Shown piece by piece: positions 35,975 through 44,677 of a DNA stretch of 64,000 nt. The notes beneath the pieces were generated by a model. The model ran no database searches and was not told the origin of the DNA. It was given only the letters and a program-made list of their open reading frames with translations. Both the position numbers and the translations under genes were made by a program. Source of the DNA: CAVQKZ01 sp963837325 (GTDB taxonomy: Bacteria; Actinomycetota; Actinomycetes; Mycobacteriales; Jatrophihabitantaceae). The stretch is taken from assembly GCA_963837325.1 (NCBI GenBank), contig CAWIMV010000001.1, positions 2,728,001 through 2,792,000 of the forward strand. The letters are read 5' to 3'. The number at the start of each line of letters is the position of its first letter. The first letter of the stretch is position 1.

Positions 35975-37597
35975 TTACCGGGTTGTGGCGGTGAAGTACG
36001 GCTGACCGGTTGGACCGAACACGATGCCCTTGACCTTCGCCGTGACCAGAATCGTCTTCGTGTCGTATATCGGCAGGAACGACGCGCTGTCGTTGAGCTT
36101 GGTCACGATCTGCTGGTATGCCGCGACGCGGGCCTTGTTGTCGACGGTGGCATTGGCGGCATCGATCGCCGCGTCGACACTCTTGTCGCAGTAGTGGGCC
36201 CAGTTGAAACCGCTCTTCACCTGGTTGCACTTGAAGACGGTGCTCAGCGTGAACGGGTCGACGTCGTAGTAGAACCAGTTCGCGAAGTTGGATTTGGACT
36301 GGTTGTAGGTGGTAGCCACAGCCGGGAAGCCCTGGTCGGAGATCGTCACGCTCATGCCGAGCTTCTTCAACTGCGCCTGCAGCAGCGTCGAGATGTTGTC
36401 GAACCCGAACGCCGTGATGTTGATCAAGGTGAGACGCAGCGGGGTCCCGTTCTTGCTGCGCACTCCGTTGGAACCCTTCGTCCAACCGGCTTGGTCGAGG
36501 ATCTGCGCCGCCTTCTTCGGGTCGTAGCTGTACGAATCCTTGACGAAGCCCGGCGTCGTCGCGGTGAGGACGCTGTCGGCCGGGTCAAACTGGTTCTCGA
36601 ACAAGGAGTTCAAGATTGATTTGGTGTCGACCGCGTATTCGATGGCTTGGCGCACCGCGAGTTCGTTTGTCGGGGCCTTCGCCACATCGATCAGGTAGCC
36701 GTACGGCATCCCGGTCGACGACGCCGTCGACTTGGTCATCCCGCTGCCAACCGCGCTCTGCACGTCCTGTGGGGTGAGGTTGCCGGCTACCTGCACTTCG
36801 TTGGTGGTCAGCGCGTTCCGCTGCGCCGATGAGTCCGGGAGAATCCGGAAGGTGATCTCGGAAAGCTTGGCCGGGCCGCTACCCAGCGGGGCCGGCCCCC
36901 AGCGGTAGTCAGCGTTGCGGGTGACGGTGACCTGCTGCCCGTTCTGGAAACTCTTGAAGGTGAACGGCCCGGTGCCGACCGGGTGGTTGCCATACTTGCT
37001 GCCGTACTTCTTCAAGGCGGTCGGTGACGACATACCGAACGTCGGCTCCGACATCTCGTTGCGGAAGGCCAGGTTCGGCGCCTTGAACACGACCCTGGCC
37101 TCGTAGTCGTTGACGACCTGAGTCTCCTGGTAGGGACCGAGGGCGCCGATCGCGGACTTCGACTTGGTGGCTGGATCGGCGATGTGGTCGAAGTTCGCCT
37201 TCACGGCCTGCGCGTTGAACGGCGTGCCGTCCTGGAACTTGACATCCTTGCGCAGCTTGAACGTGTAGGTCTTGCCGTCGGCCGAGATCTGGTAACTGCT
37301 CGCGAGCCCGGGATAGATCTTGGGATCGTTGGCGAAGTGATACACGAGCGTGTCGAAAATCGACGCATCGATCTGGGCGACACTCACCAATCCCGTCACG
37401 CCGGGGTCCAGCGAGTCGGGGTTCTGCAGCACGGCCACGGTCAGGTTCTTGCCGGTGCCGCCCTTGGGGTTGTCCACCGGACCGCTCTTGCTCGCCGTGC
37501 AGCCGGCGATCGACAGCGCGGCGACGACCAGCATCAGCGGCGCGACCAGCACGCGCGGTCGGCGGGAACGGCGAGCAGACCCTGTGGTGATCGACAT
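35975..37597 (-). CDS. Substrate-binding lipoprotein of an oligopeptide-type ABC importer
   Basis: A 540-residue family 5 binding protein. The signal peptide ends in a lipobox (LSIAGC, Cys near 33), followed by LTVAVLQNPDSLDPGVTG, ISADGKTYTFKLRKDVKFQD and NHPVGTGPFTFKSF, hallmarks of DppA/OppA. The ATG at 37595-37597 follows AAGGAG. It is first in the operon and defines its specificity, but family 5 proteins bind peptides, nickel, sugars and opine-like molecules, so the ligand cannot be read off. Confidence 0.92.
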   Translation of the reverse strand: MSITTGSARRSRRPRVLVAPLMLVVAALSIAGCTASKSGPVDNPKGGTGKNLTVAVLQNPDSLDPGVTGLVSVAQIDASIFDTLVYHFANDPKIYPGLASSYQISADGKTYTFKLRKDVKFQDGTPFNAQAVKANFDHIADPATKSKSAIGALGPYQETQVVNDYEARVVFKAPNLAFRNEMSEPTFGMSSPTALKKYGSKYGNHPVGTGPFTFKSFQNGQQVTVTRNADYRWGPAPLGSGPAKLSEITFRILPDSSAQRNALTTNEVQVAGNLTPQDVQSAVGSGMTKSTASSTGMPYGYLIDVAKAPTNELAVRQAIEYAVDTKSILNSLFENQFDPADSVLTATTPGFVKDSYSYDPKKAAQILDQAGWTKGSNGVRSKNGTPLRLTLINITAFGFDNISTLLQAQLKKLGMSVTISDQGFPAVATTYNQSKSNFANWFYYDVDPFTLSTVFKCNQVKSGFNWAHYCDKSVDAAIDAANATVDNKARVAAYQQIVTKLNDSASFLPIYDTKTILVTAKVKGIVFGPTGQPYFTATTR

Positions 37598-37744
37598 GTG
37601 GGGGCTCCTTCGACCGCTCCCCGGCCGAGGTTCGCGACGGGGCTTTCCGGATGTTGATCTCGACGGTGCCGAGGGCCCGGGTTGACCCAACGACGCCCAA
37701 AAGTTCCTTTGACTCAGATGACAGTGGACGGTAGCAGTGGGAGC

Positions 37745-37754
37745 GTCACATGAC
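37745..37754. promoter_or_regulatory. GTCA-NN-TGAC palindrome before the importer operon
   Basis: GTCACATGAC lies about 150 bases upstream of the binding-protein start. It has the same GTCA-NN-TGAC outline as the palindrome upstream of the adjacent Lrp-type gene, which makes it a candidate site for that regulator. Confidence 0.4.
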
Positions 37755-37807
37755 TAGATATTGCCCGGCGTAAGCTTTCTATTGGGTTGCCGTAGCCGGG
37801 GTGAGTG

Positions 37808-38437
37808 TTACGTTTGCATCTCCAGGCCTCGTTCGGTCGGATCGTCCGGAGACCCTAGGACGCCCGGGGACAGCAGGGTGGTCGCGAGATCCTTGCCGGT
37901 CAGCTCGGCCAGCGGCAGGAACGTCTCCGTGCGCTGCACACCCTGAACCTGCCAGGCCCGTTCGAGCAGGAAGCGACGCAGATGTGCGTGGTCGCGGACC
38001 CGGACCCGGATCAGCATGTCCAACGATCCGGTGATGACATTGACGTCCTCCACTTCAGGAAGGGCGTGCAGGGCGGACATCACCTCGCTCTGATCGGCGC
38101 CTGGCCTAGCACTTACCGCGAGGTGGCAGGTCAGGTAACCGAGCACGGCCCAGTCGACCGAGACGCGGTAACCGCGGATGACGCCCGCGCGTTCGAGGCG
38201 GCCAAGGCGTTCTCCGACCGCGGGCGGCGACAAGCCGAGGTCTCGGGCCAGCCGGCGTTGCGAGACGCGGGCGTCTTCGGAGACCCGTGCGAGTAGTCGG
38301 CGGTCCATGGCGTCCAACTCCACCGCCGCAGTGGCCGGCAGGGCGACGTCGGCCAAGCCGGACAGGGGTGGGTGCGGGCTTTGCATGAGGAAGGTGGACC
38401 CCCTGCTCTTCTTGTCATGCATCGTCTTTTGACGCAC
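37808..38437 (-). CDS. Lrp/AsnC-family transcriptional regulator
   Basis: A 209-residue regulator with an N-terminal HTH (LDAMDRRLLARVSEDARVSQ, RRLARDLGLSPPAVGERLGR) and a RAM effector domain (about 100-180) with GYLTCHLAVSARPG and ITGSLDMLIRVRVRD. It ends 210 bases before the importer operon on the same strand and is its likely regulator, with an amino acid or related compound as effector. Start uncertain: GTG at 38435-38437, or ATG at 38422 or 38386. No strong ribosome site is seen; a leaderless start is possible. Confidence 0.88.
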   Translation of the reverse strand: MRQKTMHDKKSRGSTFLMQSPHPPLSGLADVALPATAAVELDAMDRRLLARVSEDARVSQRRLARDLGLSPPAVGERLGRLERAGVIRGYRVSVDWAVLGYLTCHLAVSARPGADQSEVMSALHALPEVEDVNVITGSLDMLIRVRVRDHAHLRRFLLERAWQVQGVQRTETFLPLAELTGKDLATTLLSPGVLGSPDDPTERGLEMQT

Positions 38438-38446
38438 GCTACCTCA

Positions 38447-38487
38447 CAATTGACGTCCAGCGGTCAGTCGGTTGATGTCAATTGACG
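38447..38487. promoter_or_regulatory. Repeated CAATTGACG sites upstream of the Lrp-type gene
   Basis: CAATTGACG occurs at 38447-38455 and 38479-38487, 32 bases apart (about three helical turns). The second copy is the core of the perfect palindrome GTCAATTGAC (38477-38486). Spacing by whole turns fits a wrapped Lrp octamer and autoregulation. Confidence 0.55.
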
Positions 38488-38652
38488 CTCATCGAGCTGG
38501 GCCGCCCGGGACAACGGCGGCGCACTGGTCAGGATCGAAGAAGCTCACGAAGGGCCGGCACTCCTACGCTCCCCATGGCAGGTGCGGCCAGGACTCACGC
38601 CAGTTCGAGGCGTCGTGGCTGCGAATCAGATTCCACAAGAGGAGCCAGACCA

Positions 38653-38889
38653 ATGAAGACCATGACGTGCAAGCAACTCGGTGGACCATGCGATTTCCAG
38701 CACCGTGGCAACACTGGCGACGAGGTCATCAAGGCGCAGGATGCCCATCTGAAAGACGTCGTTGGCAAGGGCGACGCATCGCACCAAGCTGCCTTGAACG
38801 ATATGAAGGGCAGGTGGAAGCATCCGATTTCCGGGATGGGGTGGTACAAGGCCGCCAAGCGCGATTTCGCTGCTCTGCCCGACGACTGA
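38653..38889 (+). CDS. DUF1059-family small protein
   Basis: A 78-residue soluble protein beginning MKTMTCKQLGGPCDFQHRGN, with the Cys pair, LGG and a following DEV typical of DUF1059. The Cys/His pattern hints at metal binding; no function is established. GAGGAG precedes the ATG. It stands alone, divergent from the Lrp-type gene. Confidence 0.8.
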   Translation: MKTMTCKQLGGPCDFQHRGNTGDEVIKAQDAHLKDVVGKGDASHQAALNDMKGRWKHPISGMGWYKAAKRDFAALPDD

Positions 38890-39241
38890 TCGTCCAACAC
38901 AATCGGGTGCCGTATGCGTTCAACACGGAATTGGGGCGCGGACACAGCCGGCGATGCTGCCCTGGCAAGGTTGAGTCGGCCCGGCCGGTCAATCGGGGGA
39001 TATCCGGCCGGGCCTAGCGGAGCGCGGCCCGCGGGCGGCGCGCGAACGCCTGCTGACAACGTGCCGGTAATTCGGCGTTTGGTCAAATCAAGGCGGCACC
39101 GCACCGCGGCCGACCCTTTCGCAGCCGTCCAAATTGGTTCGCCGTATTCGGGCATTTCGTGTTTGTTGCTATTGGCGTTCGTTGAGCGCACACTCTGCCG
39201 ACTGCCTGAATCCCCAGCCAGCCAATTCGGGAGGGTCAGGC
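38890..39241. other. Gene-free interval
   Basis: No convincing ORF or RNA gene. The right part, from about 39130, is A+T-richer than its surroundings and includes CGGGCATTTC at 39149-39158, which recurs at 40850-40859 before another secreted-protein gene. It probably holds the promoter of the gene at 39242. Confidence 0.5.
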
Positions 39242-40813
39242 ATGCGCGGCTGTACGCGTGGACGTTCGGTGGTGCGACCTGTGTTGGTCGCCGCGACCGT
39301 CGTGATTGCTGCGCTGAGCGCGACGCCGGTCGCGACTGCGGTCCCGGCGGATCCGGCGGCCACGCTTGTCGCGAGCATTACGTCGACCTTCGATCCCGCT
39401 TCTCCGGACGGTAAGCAGGGTTCGTGGTACGCCGGAAATTCCAGCACCGGCGCACCGATCCTGACCACGGCCCACCTGCGAGTGGGGGCATCGGGCGGAC
39501 CGGCCGCGAACGGCTTCTCCCTCGACCTGTATCCGCCGGCCGGCCAAGGCTTGCACGCTGGCTACTACGCCGCGGTGCAGACCGGCTGGGGTGGCCAGAG
39601 CGGGCACGCGAACGTGGCCTTCAGCTACGGGGGCGCCATCGAGAATTACCTCGGTGATGTGGAGATCCGTGACTTTGCCGCGACTGCAGACGGAACTGTC
39701 ACCCGCTTCGCCTTGCTGTTTCATCTGCGCACGGACGCGGTGGCCAACAACCTGTTCGGCGAAATCCGTCTCGGCGAATCGGAGCCGTCCGGCCATGTTC
39801 TGTCCGCGCGTGCGGTGGACTGGCCCAGGATGCCGGTTGGGTCCCCGCCGGCGTGGAGCACCGAATGGCTGCACAACGACAGCGATCATCGTGAAGCGAT
39901 CGGGCAGGCGACGTTTAGAGGCGGTAGTACGGGCGATTTCCGCCTCGCCGACGACACTTGTAGCGGCACAACCTTGGCGGGGGGTAGCTCCTGCAGCTTG
40001 CGCATCGGCTTCACGCCACGGCGCGCTGGCCCTCGCGGCTCAATTCTCACGTTTCCCATCGACGGCCTAGTCGACACGGTGCAGTTGACCGGGTCGGCCC
40101 TAGCGGGTTCCAGCAGCTTGGTCACGTTCGGACCGGACTACATCGACTCGAACCAACGGTGGCGCTACGTCGACGGTCCCGACCAGATCAGCGCAGGCTT
40201 TCACCCAGGGTTTTTAGGCTTCGGCGAGTCGCGGATCTACGACCCCGGCTTCGACGGCCAAATCATGTGGCTTACCGTGCCGCGCGGTCATACGTTCACG
40301 CTAGGCACCCACCTAACGCGCTCTGCCAACGACTTGAACAGATACGGACTGTCGGTCTACGGGCACGGCCGCGGATGCGGGTCTTACAGCGGCAAGATTG
40401 ACATCAAACAGTTGCTGGTCGCCTCCGACGGCAACCCGATCCGAGCCGATATCACCTTCACCCAGATCTGCGACGAAGCTCCGGCCGTCCACATGACCGG
40501 GGAACTGCGGTGGCACCTCGCCCCGGACATAACTCCGCCGCCGCCGATAACCCAGCTGCGGGTTACCTCCCCTCGGACCGTCACCTGGACCGCCCCACGC
40601 GTGGCGGATTTCTCCTACACGCGGGTCCGGGTCACCACGGGGTCCGTCGACCCGCGAGCGGTGGCAGCTGCTGGCTACCTCGTCTACATCGGCCCCGGAC
40701 AATCCGCCCAGCTGCCGGCCCTGACCCCTGGCCTGCGCTACGTCCTCTCGGCCCGAACAGTCGACACCACCGGCAACCTCAGCGCGGCCAGCTGGACGAC
40801 GTTTACCGGATAA
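39242..40813 (+). CDS. Secreted protein of unknown function with C-terminal FN3-like region
   Basis: A 523-residue exported protein. Signal peptide about 1-33 (basic start, hydrophobic core, ending in ATAVPA), a long beta-rich body, a central DDTCSGTTLAGGSSCSLRIG segment like the choice-of-anchor/abnormal-spindle-like Ig modules that contain a conserved Cys pair, and a C-terminal FN3-like stretch after APDITPPPPITQLRV. No sortase signal or lipobox. GGGAGG lies before the ATG at 39242. I do not recognise an enzyme motif; a cell-surface or matrix binding role is a guess. Confidence 0.72.
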   Translation: MRGCTRGRSVVRPVLVAATVVIAALSATPVATAVPADPAATLVASITSTFDPASPDGKQGSWYAGNSSTGAPILTTAHLRVGASGGPAANGFSLDLYPPAGQGLHAGYYAAVQTGWGGQSGHANVAFSYGGAIENYLGDVEIRDFAATADGTVTRFALLFHLRTDAVANNLFGEIRLGESEPSGHVLSARAVDWPRMPVGSPPAWSTEWLHNDSDHREAIGQATFRGGSTGDFRLADDTCSGTTLAGGSSCSLRIGFTPRRAGPRGSILTFPIDGLVDTVQLTGSALAGSSSLVTFGPDYIDSNQRWRYVDGPDQISAGFHPGFLGFGESRIYDPGFDGQIMWLTVPRGHTFTLGTHLTRSANDLNRYGLSVYGHGRGCGSYSGKIDIKQLLVASDGNPIRADITFTQICDEAPAVHMTGELRWHLAPDITPPPPITQLRVTSPRTVTWTAPRVADFSYTRVRVTTGSVDPRAVAAAGYLVYIGPGQSAQLPALTPGLRYVLSARTVDTTGNLSAASWTTFTG

Positions 40814-40970
40814 CCGTCCATGGGAATCTCCACGCGAATTCCCTGCTATCGGGCATTTCTCACCCTATGCGCTATATAACTCGATCAATTGTGTGATGTG
40901 GACGCCGTGCGTTATTTTCGATCTGGGCGCGCCTCTTGGGCAGCAGTCCGGCGAACTTGGGGGCGCAACG

Positions 40971-41799
40971 GTGACGATCAAGCGGATTGGACTCGTAGCC
41001 GTAGTTGGATTCGCGACACTGATCGCGGCAGCGGTACCGGCGAATGGAACGTCGGCGGCGACATCGTGCCCACTGTCAAGCTCTCGCAGCCGATGTTCAC
41101 GCAATACACGCCCGAGTTTGATGAGATGGCTTCAACTATTGGTTGGTCTTCTTCACTTTGCACTGGACCGTGAACGCCCCGGCGGGCGTCTGCTCGCAGA
41201 CGTTCACCTACTCGGGCTACGACGCGCTCGGCGGTGACGAAGACCCGATCCTGCACGGTCCGAGCGAGACGTTCACGGTGTCCAAGACGGCCCGCTCGTA
41301 CAGCACGGGCATGGATGCCGGAACCATGGACAAGGGCGGATACAGCGCAGTGGTCCGGGTCAAGGACTGCAAGGGCAAGACCGTCGCCAGCAACCCGGTG
41401 CACGTCGTGATCGCACCTGGAGAGGACGTCGACCCGGGCGTCACCTACTCCGGCGCCTGGTCGCTCAGCAACTGCACCTGCTGGTCCGACGGGACGACGC
41501 ACTGGACGACCGCCAAGAACGCCAGCGCCAGTTTCCGAACCGCGCGACCGCTCGATGCCAGCGGTGTCAGCCTGGCCCTGATCATGGCAAAGGCAAGTAA
41601 CCGTGGCTCGGCGGCGGTATACATCGACGGCGTCAAGAAGGCGACCGTCAACACGTACTCCAAGACCACGGCCAACCGCCAGATCGTCTACCAGGTGGTG
41701 CTGCCGGGAACCGCCACCCACGTGGTGAAGATCGTCAACCTGGCCACGGCCGGCCATCCCCGGATCGACTTCGACGCCTCGATCAACGGCGTCGGGTGA
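40971..41799 (+). pseudogene. Secreted-protein gene broken by two frameshifts
   Basis: A GTG at 40971 starts a good signal peptide (ending near NGTSAA). After about 41060 the likely protein continues in another frame as VPTVKLSQPMFTQYTPEFDE, and from about 41125 in the third frame as FNYWLVFFTLHWTVNAPAG through CNCTCW-like beta-rich sequence to a stop at 41799. In the third frame two stops lie just upstream of this part, so it cannot be an independent gene with a signal. Either two single-base indels disabled it or the sequence has errors here. The family is unknown. Confidence 0.7.
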
Positions 41800-41810
41800 C
41801 GCATCTCCAA

Positions 41811-41842
41811 GATCAGAGACGGTGATTTTGCCGTCTCTGATC
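41811..41842 (+). terminator. Hairpin after the frameshifted secreted-protein gene
   Basis: A perfect 12-base stem (41811-41822 with 41831-41842) and an 8-base loop start 12 bases after the stop codon. There is no T run, but position and strength fit a U-less actinobacterial terminator. Confidence 0.7.
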
Positions 41843-42045
41843 AAGGAAGTACGTCACTCAACTGAGCAGTTGGCGCGTCCATCAGCGGCATGACCGCGCG
41901 AGCGCGTATTCCGGTGCGCCACCCACCGGAGCCGAGAGCGCGACCCGTCGAACTACGGACGCGACCGCGAGCACGGTACTGCCGTCCGATTGGAATGGTG
42001 TTAGCCTGCGCTGGATTGTTGGCCTGATGTCCCGGAGGGAAGTCC

Positions 42046-43194
42046 ATGCGGAGCTGGCAGAGAAATCGCGCGTTGGTTGGAGGCGTCGGGGCCGCCGTGT
42101 TGGCAGCGCTCGCAGTCGGACTGGCTACTCCCGCGTCCGCGGCTGTGGCCACTCCACCGGCCACGAGCGGTTCGGTTGCGTACAGCGTTCCGCAGACCAC
42201 CGTCACCTGCACCGGCAGCGCGCCGACTGCGGCTACCTTCCGCTTCGCGTACAACGCCACGCATCTGCACACCAGTTACAACGTCACGGTGGCCGCCATC
42301 GTCGTCGCCAGCGACGGCACCACCGAGGGGGCAGCGCTGGGGACGGCGACGGTCCCGATCGTCGCCGGCCAGTCCACCACCGTTGAACAGACATTTCCGA
42401 TTTCGACTACGCCGAGTGCTGGATCTCGAGTCTCTGCATCGGCTCGGTACCCCACGAGCCAATACCGATTCGTGGCTGCCAATGCGGCCCTCACCTGCCC
42501 GAGCACGGACATGACCCCCCTCGTGGCGCCGAGGGTCTCGCTCAGCAAGGTCGACTGCAATCACCACGCGACGGTCACCTTTGATGGCGCGTCGTCGAAC
42601 GCGACGTTCACTTGGGTCATTTTCCCGACGACGGGCGGCTCCGAGGTCAACGCCGGGCAGGCCGTCGCGCCGGGGAAGATCGTGCACCATGCTGAGACGA
42701 ACGCCCGCGCCGGCGAGATCATCGAGGTGCGCTTCGGCACCGCGCTCGGCGGGATCGACGTCGGCAAGTACACGTTCCCGTCCGGTTGTTCAGACACCGT
42801 TAGCAACATCAGCGTGACGCAAGGAAACAAGTACCGGGGCGGCAAGTCCGTGCTCGGCGGCGTCGCCTACAAAGTTGCGGTCACGGTGGCCAAGAACCCG
42901 GCCGGCCGGATCGTCAACGTGCGCGGAACTGCCTCCATCACCAAGCGCACGAAGGTCACCGCCGTTCAGGTCGACCGAGTCACGCTCGGCACTTCCACCG
43001 CGGCCGTCGAGACGAACCCCACGCCGGAGAACTCCGGCACGGCACCCTCAGCGAGCAGCGGCACGAACTGGCATGCGGTTGCCGCCGGCACGTGCAGGGG
43101 CTATCGGGTGCGGGCTAACTACTCCATCCGCTGGAGCGATGGCGCGCTGAGCCACTTCTCGATTCTGACCGCGATGCCTCGCGTCTGCGGGTAG
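42046..43194 (+). CDS. Secreted protein of unknown function
   Basis: A 382-residue exported protein. Signal peptide about 1-32 (AALAVGLATPASA), then beta-rich sequence in two similar halves: one around TVTCTGSAPTAATFRFAYNA, the other around VDCNHHATVTFDGASSNATF, each with a Cys and an Ala/Thr-rich sandwich pattern. A third part holds GTSTAAVETNP and ends in MPRVCG. GGAGGG precedes the ATG. No anchor motif and no enzyme signature seen. It follows other secreted-protein genes of the same strand. Confidence 0.7.
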   Translation: MRSWQRNRALVGGVGAAVLAALAVGLATPASAAVATPPATSGSVAYSVPQTTVTCTGSAPTAATFRFAYNATHLHTSYNVTVAAIVVASDGTTEGAALGTATVPIVAGQSTTVEQTFPISTTPSAGSRVSASARYPTSQYRFVAANAALTCPSTDMTPLVAPRVSLSKVDCNHHATVTFDGASSNATFTWVIFPTTGGSEVNAGQAVAPGKIVHHAETNARAGEIIEVRFGTALGGIDVGKYTFPSGCSDTVSNISVTQGNKYRGGKSVLGGVAYKVAVTVAKNPAGRIVNVRGTASITKRTKVTAVQVDRVTLGTSTAAVETNPTPENSGTAPSASSGTNWHAVAAGTCRGYRVRANYSIRWSDGALSHFSILTAMPRVCG

Positions 43195-43234
43195 CGGCGC
43201 GGCCACCGTGTAGTCGGCGTCCGGGCGCTGGGCC

Positions 43235-43663
43235 ATGAGGGCTCGTGACGAGGCGACGACAGTCCGGGCCGTCCCGACCGCCTTCGCCTGTCACGTCCCG
43301 GTCGTTCCGAGCCGAGTCTGGGCGGCACTCACCGATGCCACCCAGACCGCGGCGTACTTGTACGGTCTGGCCCTTCACTCGACGTGGGCGCCCGAGGCAC
43401 CGATCGATGCCAGGTTCGAGGACCGCCCCGCCCTGTGTGGACGAGTGATCTGCTCCCGTCCCGAGGAGCGGCTGTCGTATGTGCTGTACGCCGAACCGGA
43501 TGACCCGCCGGTGTACCTGACCTGGCTGCTCAGGCCCAATCCGAGCGGATGCACACTCCGGCTCCAGATCGATGAGATCGATTGCGCTGACACCGCGGAC
43601 GAGGCAGAGAACACCTGGTTGCCGGTGCTCGCTGCCTTGCAGCGGCTACTGGACCCGCGCTAG
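43235..43663 (+). CDS. SRPBCC (AHSA1-like) domain protein
   Basis: A 142-residue START-fold protein of the AHSA1 type: FACHVPVVPSRVWAALTDAT at the start, YLYGLALHSTWAPEAPIDAR, then GRVICSRPEERLSYVLY and a C-terminal helix ENTWLPVLAALQRLL. Many such proteins bind hydrophobic ligands or are annotated as Hsp90 activator-like. Its stop overlaps the stop of the convergent MerR-type gene by four bases (CTAG). Confidence 0.75.
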   Translation: MRARDEATTVRAVPTAFACHVPVVPSRVWAALTDATQTAAYLYGLALHSTWAPEAPIDARFEDRPALCGRVICSRPEERLSYVLYAEPDDPPVYLTWLLRPNPSGCTLRLQIDEIDCADTADEAENTWLPVLAALQRLLDPR

Positions 43664-44013
43664 CGGGGTTTCCTGTCCGAGGGGTGCTGCGGGGACCTGC
43701 GGGCCCGGATTGGCGCGGTCTTCAGCCACTCGTGCTCGTCCTTCTCGGCTCGCAGTTGAGTGTTCTCGGCCTCCAGGTCCAGGACCATGCCGATACCGGC
43801 GAGGTTCAGCCCGGCCCCCAACAGGTCGCCAATGCGGCGGAGCCGGTCGAGGTCTTCGGCGCTGTAGCGGCGGGTTCCGCCCTCGGTGCGCTGGGGTTCG
43901 AGCAGCCCGCGGGACTCGTAGAGCCGGAGGGTCTGCACGCCCATGCCCACGAGTTCCGCTGCGACCGAGATGCCGTACACACCACGCCCGCTGTCGGGTT
44001 GGGGAACATCCAT
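43660..44013 (-). CDS. HspR-like MerR-family heat-shock regulator
   Basis: A 117-residue regulator. MerR-type winged HTH: GVYGISVAAELVGMGVQTLR, LYESRGLLEPQRTEGGTRRY and SAEDLDRLRRIGDLL, the order seen in HspR, repressor of heat-shock operons. A helix with LDLEAENTQLRAEKDEHEW follows and probably dimerises. It starts behind GGAGG and is divergent from hsp20 with 149 bases between, so it likely represses hsp20. The shared region lacks the known HspR palindrome (HAIR) but has a different inverted repeat. Confidence 0.85.
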   Translation of the reverse strand: MDVPQPDSGRGVYGISVAAELVGMGVQTLRLYESRGLLEPQRTEGGTRRYSAEDLDRLRRIGDLLGAGLNLAGIGMVLDLEAENTQLRAEKDEHEWLKTAPIRARRSPQHPSDRKPR

Positions 44014-44077
44014 CGCGGCCCTCCTTCCTCCATCCCAACTTTCTCGATATGCCTCTTGCCGTCAGCTTGCCACGGGT

Positions 44078-44096
44078 GCTATAAGAAATCTATAGC
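44078..44096. promoter_or_regulatory. Inverted repeat in the hspR-like/hsp20 intergenic region
   Basis: GCTATA-N7-TATAGC is a perfect 6-base inverted repeat with a 7-base spacer, extended by one more pair after a mismatch. A CATAAT box for hsp20 lies about 12 bases to its right. The arm and spacer sizes resemble the HAIR site of HspR, but the sequence does not. Confidence 0.5.
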
Positions 44097-44162
44097 GCAT
44101 ACCACAGATCATAATGGATCAGTGGTTCCCCATAGGAGCATCAACAGACAGGAGCTACGGAG

Positions 44163-44603
44163 GTGGACAAGATGCTGATGCGCACCGACCCATTCCGTGA
44201 ACTGGACCGACTCACCCAGCAGGTCTTCGGGGCCAACGGCACGCTCGCCCGTCCCTCGGTGATGCCGATGGACGCATGGCGTGACGGTGACACCTTCCAC
44301 GTCGAGTTCGATCTGCCGGGTGTCAACCCGGACTCGATCGATCTGGACGTCGAACGCAACGTGGTCACGGTCAAGGCCGAACGCCCGAACCGGGCCAGCG
44401 ACGCCGAGTTGATCGCCGCCGAGCGCCCGCGCGGGGTGTTCAGCCGGCAGCTGATCCTCGGCGACAACCTCGACACCGAGAACATCGCCGCCAGCTACGA
44501 CTCCGGCGTGCTCAGCCTGCAGATTCCAGTCGCCGAGCAGGCCAAGCCCCGCAAGATCTCGATCAGCAGCAAGGGCGAAGACCGCCACGCCATCAACGCC
44601 TGA
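44163..44603 (+). CDS. Hsp20/alpha-crystallin small heat-shock protein
   Basis: A 146-residue chaperone. N-terminal [18 protein letters not shown], alpha-crystallin domain about 35-130 with [33 protein letters not shown] and [13 protein letters not shown], and a C-terminal KPRKISI with an IxI-type tail. It binds unfolding proteins without ATP. The GTG start follows GGAG. It belongs to a stress cluster with the divergent HspR-like gene and the J-domain gene downstream. Confidence 0.93.
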   Translation: MDKMLMRTDPFRELDRLTQQVFGANGTLARPSVMPMDAWRDGDTFHVEFDLPGVNPDSIDLDVERNVVTVKAERPNRASDAELIAAERPRGVFSRQLILGDNLDTENIAASYDSGVLSLQIPVAEQAKPRKISISSKGEDRHAINA

Positions 44604-44623
44604 CGGCGGCACGGTCAGCACAA

Positions 44624-44657
44624 CGTGGTCCCGGCCGCTACGGCGGCCGGGACCACG
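44624..44657 (+). terminator. Strong hairpin with UACG tetraloop after hsp20
   Basis: A perfect 15-base stem (44624-44638 with 44643-44657) closed by C-TACG-G, an UNCG-type loop of special stability. It begins 20 bases after the hsp20 stop and ends 20 bases before the J-domain gene. No T run. It probably ends or attenuates the hsp20 transcript. Confidence 0.8.
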
Positions 44658-44677
44658 GCCACCGCAGCGAACGAGCC

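Noticed and set aside
41143..41799. Independent gene starting at TTG 41143
   Set aside because: No ribosome site or signal peptide, and the preceding frame-shifted sequence completes the protein better.
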